NCBI GenBank assembly: GCA_029932425.1
Contig: JAOZQC010000239.1
Location: forward strand, 1 to 5,794
Reading direction: 5' to 3'
DNA length: 5,794 bases
From: Planctomycetota bacterium
GTDB lineage: Bacteria; Planctomycetota; JAJSAM01
The notes beneath the pieces are model-generated. The model was not told the origin of the DNA, did not search any database, and worked only from the letters and a program-made list of their open reading frames with translations. The position numbers and the translations under genes were made by a program. Below, one piece after another: positions 1-5,307 of this stretch (positions within the stretch are counted from its first letter, which is position 1; every line of letters begins with the position of its first letter).

Positions 1-1022
1 GAGGCGCACGTGCGGAGCAGTCGGCGGACGGAGTTCACGTCCACCGCCTCCGGGGGGTGGACGACCACGTCGTTGGCCGGGGGGAGTCGCCGCAGCGCCG
101 GAAGCGAGGCCTCCGGGTGCTCGGGGTCGAACCTGACCAGGGCGAGCTCCGGTCCGTCGTGGGCCGCGGACAGGCAATGGGTTGGACCCAGGTGGTCCCG
201 CCAGGAACCCGTCAGGCGGGTGGATTCGTGGACATGGCCGTGAAGGGTGACGAGCGGTTGTCTCCTCTCGATGAAACGTCGTACCGCGATGCTTCCCACA
301 TGCACGTCGAGGGGTACGTGCTCGACTTTCTTCCCGTCGAGCGCGGCGCGGTCGAGCTTCGTGCGATAGGGCGGTGTGTGAAAAAGCATGATGGCTCGGG
401 AGAGGTCGGAGTCCCCCACGAGCCGATCCAGGTCATCCGCGATGGTTGCATAGCGGATCTCGGACTTCGACACCGGAACGCTCCGGTGCCCGGATTCGGG
501 AGAAACGCATCCCGGATCCACGTACCGCGAGACATCGTATTCTTCCCAGTCCTTGAGGGTGAAGGGGGATGGCGGCACGAAAGAGTAGCCGAAAACGAGG
601 TGTCCCTCCCAGTCGCAGCGCCGGCCGTGAACGTAGTTCCACACCCCTTCGGCCGCCGCCGCCCGAACCCGGGGCTCCTCGCTTCTCGGGTCATCGTTGC
701 CGAGGATGAGGAAGACTTGCGGAGCCTTCGGACCGAGGTCGACCTGCAAGGATCGGAATCCGGCGACGAGGACATCCTCGATGAAGTCCTCGTAGGAATC
801 CGCGTCGGGTGAGGCAAAGCCCCCGAACATGGGCAGGAGGTCGCCGCCGAGGAAGACGCCGGCGGGGCTCTCCCGGCGGATGGCGGCGAAAAGGGCGTGA
901 TACCGACGGAGATCGCCGTGGAGGTCGGACACGAAATGGCAGAGGGGCAAGGGAGGGTCCTCCGCACCGGGCAGACGACGGAAACGCTGGAATTGTACCG
1001 CCCGCATCCTGTGGCGCAGCAC
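1..1022 (-). CDS. Calcineurin-like metallophosphoesterase, C-terminus cut off by window edge
   Basis: The reading frame is open from a GTG at 1022 to the left edge (340 codons, no stop). It carries the ordered metal-binding motifs of the calcineurin-like phosphoesterase superfamily: SDLHGD (Asp33, His35), LGGDLLP (Asp61), LGNDD (Asn109), LFHTPP (His215) and HGHVHES (His263, His265). These normally bind two metal ions that hydrolyse phosphate esters. The substrate cannot be read from the sequence. The usual GNHD motif is GNDD here, so the His often cited as proton donor is Asp; some branches of the family vary at this position. No signal peptide or membrane segment is visible, so it is probably cytosolic. 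GTG 1022 is preferred because AGAGG lies five bases upstream. An ATG at 1007 would shorten the protein by five residues and has no spaced ribosome site. About 27 residues precede the conserved core. Third codon positions are less GC-rich than in the other genes. The gene is divergent from the kinase. The superfamily call is firm; the function is open. Confidence 0.9.
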   Translation of the reverse strand, partial: MLRHRMRAVQFQRFRRLPGAEDPPLPLCHFVSDLHGDLRRYHALFAAIRRESPAGVFLGGDLLPMFGGFASPDADSYEDFIEDVLVAGFRSLQVDLGPKAPQVFLILGNDDPRSEEPRVRAAAAEGVWNYVHGRRCDWEGHLVFGYSFVPPSPFTLKDWEEYDVSRYVDPGCVSPESGHRSVPVSKSEIRYATIADDLDRLVGDSDLSRAIMLFHTPPYRTKLDRAALDGKKVEHVPLDVHVGSIAVRRFIERRQPLVTLHGHVHESTRLTGSWRDHLGPTHCLSAAHDGPELALVRFDPEHPEASLPALRRLPPANDVVVHPPEAVDVNSVRRLLRTCA

Positions 1023-1027
1023 GGGAA

Positions 1028-1032
1028 CCTCT
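1028..1032 (-). promoter_or_regulatory. Probable ribosome binding site of the metallophosphoesterase
   Basis: Read on the minus strand, AGAGG is followed by five bases (TTCCC) and then GTG at 1022-1020. This is the only well-spaced purine-rich site near the 5' end of the frame, and it is the reason GTG 1022 is chosen over ATG 1007, which has AGG touching it with no spacer. Confidence 0.5.
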
Positions 1033-1110
1033 GCCGGGTTGCGGCGGGGGGAGGAAGGAGGATCGGTCGCCCGCGTCGCGCGGAGGTCCGCGGGAGAGCG
1101 GAGGGAGGGA

Positions 1111-1133
1111 GCCTCCCGGGGTGCCCCGGAGGC
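1111..1133. repeat. GC-rich inverted repeat (hairpin) upstream of the metallophosphoesterase
   Basis: The arm GCCTCC (1111-1116) pairs with GGAGGC (1128-1133). GGG (1118-1120) pairs with CCC (1125-1127) after one bulged C at 1117, leaving a four-base loop. That makes nine G/C-dominated pairs about 90 bases upstream of the metallophosphoesterase start. No T-run follows on either strand, so it is not an intrinsic terminator. It could be chance in such GC-rich DNA. Confidence 0.35.
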
Positions 1134-1299
1134 GGAAACGGCCGCACGCCGCTCGCGGGCGGTTCGGGAGCCGTGGTTCCCAGGTTGCCGGGGGCGGGCC
1201 GGGGCACCGCCCCGCCTTTGGGCACGAGGCGGATCCGGCCGGGCGAAGACCGTTCCTTCCGCTGCAGATAGAGGTCTCTCGGCCCTCGGCACCCGCGCA

Positions 1300-1574
1300 T
1301 CCCGGGGGGAAAAGGAGAAGGCCCCGGGAGGATGCACCGCCACCCCTCCCCTCCTCGGCGGGGTACTCCGGCGTCCTCCCGGTGGGTGACCGGGGAGAGC
1401 TCGAGGATCTCCCGCCTCACGGGAAGGAAGCCCGTGGCGGGAGGCCTGCCCCGGGGGCCGGCGGGCCCTCGTGGAAGCGGGGGCTCCTCCCCGCGAAAAC
1501 GCCCCTTTCGCCCCGCCGCGGCCTCCGGGGTCCGGTTCCACGACCGCGGCGCCCCGGAAAGGAAGGGGGTCCGG
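1300..1574 (+). promoter_or_regulatory. Candidate structured RNA or 5' leader: serial stem-loops with AAGGA loops
   Basis: Read as plus-strand RNA, five stem-loops follow one another. (1) 1300-1329: TCCCGGGG pairs perfectly with CCCCGGGA (8 pairs); the 14-base loop is purine-only and contains AAGGA. (2) 1376-1397: 8 pairs with one bulge. (3) 1408-1444: 14 pairs including one wobble, a two-base TC bulge, and apical loop AAGGAAG. (4) 1477-1494: 6 pairs with a six-base loop. (5) 1554-1574: CCGGA pairs with TCCGG; the loop starts AAGGAAG. Three of five loops thus expose AAGGA, which matches the A(N)GGA loop motif known for CsrA/RsmA targets and decoy RNAs. The element could be a separate small RNA or a long 5' leader of the kinase mRNA. 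No clear promoter was found, and the only T-run after it is TTTT at 1583-1586. The pairing is seen directly; any function is inference, and high GC content raises the chance of accidental stems. Confidence 0.3.
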
Positions 1575-1584
1575 ATCTGCAGTT

Positions 1585-1613
1585 TTCCCCGCGGGAATCC
1601 GATAGGGAATCGG
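1585..1613. repeat. Overlapping palindromes with three GGGAA half-sites before the kinase
   Basis: TTCCC (1585-1589) and GGGAA (1593-1597) form a perfect inverted repeat around CGC. GGGAATC occurs at 1593-1599 and again at 1605-1611, a 12-base direct spacing. CCGAT (1599-1603) and ATCGG (1609-1613) form a second inverted repeat. The cluster ends 21 bases before the kinase ATG, where an operator or a 5' UTR structure would sit. No regulator family is recognised from it. Confidence 0.3.
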
Positions 1614-1621
1614 CGGCGGCT

Positions 1622-1626
1622 GGAAG
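1622..1626 (+). promoter_or_regulatory. Probable ribosome binding site of the hybrid kinase
   Basis: GGAAG lies eight bases before ATG 1635, a normal spacing. It supports ATG 1635 over the far-upstream in-frame ATG 1332, together with the fact that the receiver-like fold begins about six residues after 1635. Confidence 0.5.
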
Positions 1627-1634
1627 CGAGCGCG

Positions 1635-4340
1635 ATGAACGGGAATGGGGATCTTCGGATTCTGCTCGTAGGCGGGGACCGGGCGGACCGGGAGGCGGCG
1701 GTCCGGGCGCTCGGATCGGCGTTCCCCGCCGCGCTCGTGTCCGTGGCGGAGGACCCGGACGGGCTCGATCAGGCCCTGCTCGGAGGGGCCTACGATCTCG
1801 TGCTCGCCCACCGGGATCTCCCCTGGTCCTCGCTCCGGAGCACCCTGCGCGCCGTCCGCTCGCGGAACCCGTCCTGCACCGTGACCCGGCTCCCCCGCGG
1901 CGCCCCGCCGGACCGGGTGGTCGACATCGCCCGGCGGGCCCTGGTCCGCCACGCCGAGCGGCGGGCCGCCCGGGAGCGCGAGGCGCGGTTCCGATCGCTC
2001 TTCGATCACCTGCCGGTGGGCATCTACCGGACCACGCCCCAGGGCCGCATCCTCGACGCCAACCCCGCCCTGGCCCGCCTGCTCGGGGTGCCGGACGTGG
2101 GAAGCCTCCTGGCCGCGAACGTCGAGGACTGCTACGCGGACCCCGCGGACCGGGCGGCGTGGCGGGACCGCATGGAGAGGGACGGGGTCGTCCGGAACTT
2201 CGTGATCCGGCTCCGGCGCCCGGACGGCACGGCGGTCTGGGTCTCGGACAGCGCCTTCGCCGTCCGGGACGAGGAGGGGCGCATCCTGTGCTACGAGGGA
2301 GCGCTGGAGGACCTCACCGCGCTCCGGTGGGCGGAGGAGACCCTCCGGCGGCGGGAAGGGATTCTCGAGGCCCTGGCCGACGCCGCCCAGCGCTTCCTGC
2401 GCTCCCCCTCGTGGAGGGAGGACATCGAGGCCGTGCTGGCGGGGCTGGGGTCCGCCGCCGACGTGGACCGGGTGTACATCTTCGAGAACGTGGCCTCCTC
2501 CGACGGGCGGCCGCTCAGCGCCCAGCGCCACGAATGGGTCCGGGATGGGATCCGCCCGGAGATCGCGAACGAGGGGATGCTTCCCTTCGACTGGCGGGCC
2601 CACGGCGTGGAGCAGTGGGCCCGCGCCCTGGAGAAGGGGGAGAACGTGAGGATCCGGGTGGCCGAGAGCCCCGAACCCGTGCGGGGCTTCCTCGAGGCCC
2701 AGGACATCCGGTCGATCCTCCTGGTCCCCATCCACGTGAAGGGAACGTGGTGGGGGTTCATCGGGTTCAACGCCTGCCGGGAGGAGCGGGAGTGGACGGC
2801 GGCGGAGGCGGACGTTCTCCGGGCGGCGGCGGGAATCCTCGGGGCCGCCGTCCTGGGCCGGCGGGTGGAGGAGGAGAGGCTGCTCCTCTCCAAGGCCCTG
2901 GAACAGGCCCACGAGACGATCGTCATCACGGACACGGAGGGCACCATCGTCCACGTGAACCCCGCCTTCGTGCGGACCACGGGATACACGGCGGCGGAGG
3001 CGGTGGGGCGGAACCCCCGGATCCTGAAGAGCGGGGAGCAGGACGAGGCCTTCTACCGCGGGCTCTGGAAGACGATCACCTCCGGGAAGGTGTGGTCGGG
3101 CCGCTTCGTGAACCGGCGGAAGGACGGGAGCCTCTACCTGGAGGACGCCGTGATCTCCCCCGTCCGGGACGCCGCGGGGAGGATCGTGAACTACGTGGGC
3201 GTGAAGCGGGACGTGACCCGCGACGTGGAGCTCCGGAGGGAGCTCGAGCGGTCCCAGAAGCTGGAAGCCCTGGGCCGCCTGGCGGGAGGCATCGCCCACG
3301 ACATGAACAACGTCATGGCCCAGGTCCTCGGGGCGGCGGAGATCCTGTCCCGGAGGATCTCCGACCCGAAGCACCGGCCGCACCTCGATCTCATCCGGAA
3401 GGCCGTGGAGCGCGGCCGGAGCATCACCCATCGCCTCCTCCTCTTCTCCCGGGAGGAGGGACTGAAGGTGGAACCGGTGGCCGCCGCCGAGCTGTTCGAG
3501 GAGGTGCGCGAGGTCGTGAAGCACACCTTCCCCAAGGGGATCCGCATCGTGGTGGACGTGCCGCCGGAGCCCCTGTTCCTGCAGGCGAACCGGGGCCAGA
3601 TGCAGCAGGTGCTCATGAACCTCTGCCTGAACGCCGCGGACGCCATGGAGGACACGGGGATCCTCACCCTCGCCGCCCGGCCCGGCTCTCCCGGCCCGCC
3701 CCGGATGGTCCGTCTCACGGTCTCGGACACCGGGGCCGGCATGGACCGGCCGACCCTGGAACGGGTCTTCGATCCCTTCTACACCACGAAGTCCCCGGGC
3801 GAGGGCACGGGGCTCGGCCTCTACATCGCCTACGGGATCGTGAAGGCCCACGGCGGCTCGATCGACGTCCGGAGCCGGCCCGGCGCGGGCACCACCTTCA
3901 CCATCGAGCTCCCCGCCTGCCCGCCCCCCGCCGCCCCGGCGGAGGCCGCGGAGATGTCCGCCCCGTCCCGGGGAAAGGGCGGCACCGTCCTCGTGGTGGA
4001 CGACGAGCCGGGGATCCTCACCCTGCTCGAGGACATCCTCCGGGCCGAGGGCTACCGCGTGCTCACCGCGCGGGACGGGGAGGCGGCGCTGGAAGTCCTC
4101 TCCCGGGAGCGGGAGGGGCCGGACCTGGTGATCACCGACCTCGGGATGCCCGGCATGGGGGGGAGGGACCTCGTCCGCCGCCTCCGCGACCGGGCGCCCG
4201 GCCTGCCGATCCTCGTCTCCTCCGGCTACGTGGAGTCGAGGTCCTTCCGGGAGCTCTCCGGGCTCGGCGTCCAGACCATCCTGCGCAAGCCCTTCCGGCT
4301 CGAGGAGGTCCTGGACGCCGTGACCGCCCTCATCGGGTAG
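1635..4340 (+). CDS. Soluble hybrid sensor histidine kinase (pseudo-receiver, PAS, GAF, PAS, HisKA, HATPase, receiver)
   Basis: This 901-residue protein senses a signal, autophosphorylates on His and passes the phosphate to its own C-terminal Asp. Domains in order: receiver-like domain (about 6-106); signalling helix and PAS (about 108-232); GAF (about 242-408); PAS with PAC segment (about 415-533); HisKA with the H-box at His555 in AHDMNN; HATPase with N-box around Asn662-Asn666, DTGAGM (698-703), VFDPFYTTK (711-719) and GEGTGLGL (722-729); and receiver (about 784-900) with Asp789-Asp790, phospho-acceptor Asp835, Ser862/Ser863 and Lys885. No transmembrane segment is visible, so the input is probably cytosolic: a small ligand, redox state or protein partner acting through PAS or GAF. 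The N-terminal receiver is degenerate: the acidic pair is Gly-Gly and the acceptor position is His59. No output regulator lies beside it, so the phosphate probably leaves through a histidine phosphotransfer protein encoded elsewhere. ATG 1635 has GGAAG eight bases upstream. The stop abuts that of the convergent enzyme gene. The family is certain; the signal is unknown. Confidence 0.95.
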   Translation: MNGNGDLRILLVGGDRADREAAVRALGSAFPAALVSVAEDPDGLDQALLGGAYDLVLAHRDLPWSSLRSTLRAVRSRNPSCTVTRLPRGAPPDRVVDIARRALVRHAERRAAREREARFRSLFDHLPVGIYRTTPQGRILDANPALARLLGVPDVGSLLAANVEDCYADPADRAAWRDRMERDGVVRNFVIRLRRPDGTAVWVSDSAFAVRDEEGRILCYEGALEDLTALRWAEETLRRREGILEALADAAQRFLRSPSWREDIEAVLAGLGSAADVDRVYIFENVASSDGRPLSAQRHEWVRDGIRPEIANEGMLPFDWRAHGVEQWARALEKGENVRIRVAESPEPVRGFLEAQDIRSILLVPIHVKGTWWGFIGFNACREEREWTAAEADVLRAAAGILGAAVLGRRVEEERLLLSKALEQAHETIVITDTEGTIVHVNPAFVRTTGYTAAEAVGRNPRILKSGEQDEAFYRGLWKTITSGKVWSGRFVNRRKDGSLYLEDAVISPVRDAAGRIVNYVGVKRDVTRDVELRRELERSQKLEALGRLAGGIAHDMNNVMAQVLGAAEILSRRISDPKHRPHLDLIRKAVERGRSITHRLLLFSREEGLKVEPVAAAELFEEVREVVKHTFPKGIRIVVDVPPEPLFLQANRGQMQQVLMNLCLNAADAMEDTGILTLAARPGSPGPPRMVRLTVSDTGAGMDRPTLERVFDPFYTTKSPGEGTGLGLYIAYGIVKAHGGSIDVRSRPGAGTTFTIELPACPPPAAPAEAAEMSAPSRGKGGTVLVVDDEPGILTLLEDILRAEGYRVLTARDGEAALEVLSREREGPDLVITDLGMPGMGGRDLVRRLRDRAPGLPILVSSGYVESRSFRELSGLGVQTILRKPFRLEEVLDAVTALIG

Positions 4341-4344
4341 TCAC
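4320..4344. terminator. Imperfect hairpin spanning the convergent stop codons
   Basis: GTGAC (4320-4324) pairs with GTCAC (4340-4344), and CCC (4327-4329) pairs with GGG (4335-4337) around a five-base loop. The two bases in between give one mismatch and one possible G-U pair. The hairpin covers both stop codons: TAG of the kinase at 4338-4340 and TGA of the cysteine-synthase-family gene at 4343-4341. Neither strand has a T-run after it, so it is not a classical intrinsic terminator. It could still pause polymerase or protect both 3' ends. Confidence 0.3.
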
Positions 4345-5252
4345 CAGATCCCCATGGACAGGTACCGCTCCCCGGTGTCGGCGAACACGCAGACGATGAG
4401 CGCCTCCCGGTACTCCTCCCGGGCCGCGAGGCGGCGGGCGGCCAGGGCCGTGGCGCCCGAGGTGACCCCCACCAGGAGCCCCTCGGTCCGGGCGATCTCC
4501 CGGCACGCCCGGAACGCGTCCTCCTCGGAGACGAGGAGGAACTCGTCCACCGAGTCGGGATCGTAGACGCCGGGCCGGAAGCCGGGTGCGGTGCCGAGCA
4601 TCCGGTGGGGCCGGAACACCCCGCCGGAGAGGAAGGGGGAGGACTCGGGCTCCACCCCCACGACCCGGAGACGCGGCTTCCGGGGTTTCAGCGCCCGGGA
4701 GACCCCCCGAAGGGTGCCGGTGGTGCCCGCCGCCGCCACGAAGACGTCGATCTCCCCCCCGGTGTCCCGCCAGATCTCCTCCGCGGTGGTCTCCTCGTGC
4801 ATGCGGGGGTTCGCCTCGTTGTCGTGCTGGCCGATGTAGAAGGCCCCCGTCTCCGCGGCGATCTCCCTCGCCCGCCGCCGGGCCCCCTTCGTGCCCTCCT
4901 CCCGCGGGGTGAGGACCACCTCCGCCCCCAGGGCCTCGAGGACCCGGCGCCGCTCGAGGCTCACGATCTCGCTCATCACGAGGACCGCCCGGTAGCCCCG
5001 CACCGCCGCCTGGGAGGCGATGGCGATCCCCGTGTTCCCGGAGGTGGCCTCCACGATGGTGCCCCCGGGGCGGAGGCGGCCCTCCCGCTCCGCGGCCCGG
5101 ATCATGCCGAGGACCGGGCGGTCCTTCAGGCTCCAGGGGTTCAGGAACTCGCACTTGGCGAGGATCCGCGCTCCGGTCCCCCGGGCGAAGCGGCCCAGGT
5201 GGAGCAGGGGGGTGTCGCCCACGAGCTCGGTGATGTCGCGTGCGATGGCCAT
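4341..5252 (-). CDS. cysM: PLP-dependent cysteine synthase family protein, CysM-like
   Basis: This 303-residue cytosolic enzyme is predicted to make cysteine from an activated serine (usually O-acetylserine or O-phosphoserine) and a sulfur donor. Visible motifs: PLP lysine Lys43 in NPWSLKDRP; substrate loop TSGNTG (70-75); Gln142 of the QxxNxANP-type segment; PLP-phosphate loop GTTGT (176-180); GVTSGA (262-267), where the Ser usually contacts the PLP ring nitrogen; and the C-terminal GERYLS segment. KDRP after the lysine and GTTGT rather than GTGGT favour the CysM branch over CysK. The length is typical. The loop before the lysine is one residue shorter than the family's usual NPxxSxKDR. Substrate and sulfur donor cannot be told from sequence, so a related beta-replacing or desulfhydrase activity is possible. 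ATG 5252 gives the usual short N-terminus ending in ELVGDTPLL. No Shine-Dalgarno sequence precedes it, but a TATCCT element lies six bases upstream, suggesting a leaderless mRNA. The gene is convergent with the kinase and divergent from the radical SAM gene. Confidence 0.9.
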   Translation of the reverse strand: MAIARDITELVGDTPLLHLGRFARGTGARILAKCEFLNPWSLKDRPVLGMIRAAEREGRLRPGGTIVEATSGNTGIAIASQAAVRGYRAVLVMSEIVSLERRRVLEALGAEVVLTPREEGTKGARRRAREIAAETGAFYIGQHDNEANPRMHEETTAEEIWRDTGGEIDVFVAAAGTTGTLRGVSRALKPRKPRLRVVGVEPESSPFLSGGVFRPHRMLGTAPGFRPGVYDPDSVDEFLLVSEEDAFRACREIARTEGLLVGVTSGATALAARRLAAREEYREALIVCVFADTGERYLSMGIW

Positions 5253-5258
5253 GCGGGG

Positions 5259-5267
5259 AGGATACCA
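5259..5267 (-). promoter_or_regulatory. Candidate extended -10 promoter of the cysteine-synthase-family gene (leaderless layout)
   Basis: Read on the minus strand, TGG-TATCCT matches an extended -10 element (TGn followed by TAnnnT). Exactly six bases (CCCCGC) separate it from ATG 5252, so transcription would start at or next to the A of the start codon. There is no purine-rich ribosome site in the same interval, which fits leaderless translation. A weak -35-like CCGACA lies 15 bases upstream of the hexamer. Confidence 0.4.
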
Positions 5268-5283
5268 GGGGGCGCTCCGTGTC

Positions 5284-5288
5284 GGAGG
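5284..5288 (+). promoter_or_regulatory. GGAGG, a possible ribosome site for an upstream start or micro-ORF
   Basis: GGAGG is a strong Shine-Dalgarno match, but it is 19 bases from ATG 5308, too far to serve that start directly. It is four bases from an in-frame TTG at 5293, which would add five residues to the radical SAM protein. It is also an ideal eight bases from ATG 5297, which opens the four-codon frame MMFV ending at TGA 5309-5311. It is relevant only if transcription begins upstream of it. Confidence 0.3.
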
Positions 5289-5295
5289 CGATTTG

Positions 5296-5301
5296 TATGA
5301 T
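5296..5301 (+). promoter_or_regulatory. Candidate -10 promoter element of the radical SAM gene (leaderless layout)
   Basis: TATGAT matches the bacterial -10 consensus at five of six positions and stands out as AT-rich in very GC-rich DNA. Six bases (GTTCGT) separate it from ATG 5308, which would place the transcription start at the start codon. No -35 hexamer is recognisable 16-18 bases upstream. An alternative reading uses GGAGG at 5284-5288 as a ribosome site, which requires transcription to start further upstream. Confidence 0.4.
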
Positions 5302-5307
5302 GTTCGT

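Larger units (their letters stand above)
1023..1634. other. Divergent intergenic region without a convincing gene
   Basis: This stretch separates the metallophosphoesterase and kinase starts. Open frames cross it on both strands, but their translations are Arg/Pro/Gly/Ser-rich with no recognisable motif, as expected of GC-rich noncoding DNA. The kinase frame stays open back to an ATG at 1332; those extra 101 residues are low-complexity and precede the first conserved domain, so they are judged untranslated. No clear -35/-10 promoter was found for either flanking gene, and no tRNA was found. What it does hold is several GC-rich inverted repeats (1111-1133, 1191-1213, 1300-1329, 1376-1397, 1408-1444, 1477-1494, 1554-1574) and a cluster of GGGAA half-sites just before the kinase. 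Confidence 0.6.

Noticed and set aside
57..812. A 251-codon plus-strand frame opposite the phosphoesterase
   Set aside because: It is the antisense mirror of the phosphoesterase codons, without a recognisable motif or a ribosome site.
1156..1175. GGTTCGG segment resembling a tRNA T-arm
   Set aside because: The flanking arms do not pair, the conserved A after TTCR is missing, and no anticodon or acceptor arm can be drawn.
1191..1213. GGGGCGG / CCGCCCC inverted repeat
   Set aside because: Seven pairs of pure G/C with a nine-base loop are expected by chance at this composition. It is listed only as part of the intergenic description.
1220..1236. Sigma-54-like sequence GGGCACG upstream of the hairpin cluster
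   Set aside because: The -24 half resembles TGGCACG, but no GC doublet lies at the required distance for the -12 half.
212..1420. A 402-codon minus-strand frame overlapping the phosphoesterase
   Set aside because: It is out of frame with the conserved metal-binding motifs and its product is low-complexity Pro/Arg/Ser-rich. The phosphoesterase frame explains the region.
1332..1634. N-terminal extension of the kinase to an in-frame ATG at 1332
   Set aside because: The extra 101 residues are low-complexity Arg/Pro/Gly/Ser. The receiver-like domain starts just after ATG 1635, which has its own ribosome site.
809..4399. A 1,196-codon plus-strand open frame covering the intergenic region and the kinase
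   Set aside because: It is a shifted-frame shadow of the kinase, made long by GC-rich sequence lacking stop codons. Its translation is Gly/Arg/Pro-rich with no domain motifs.
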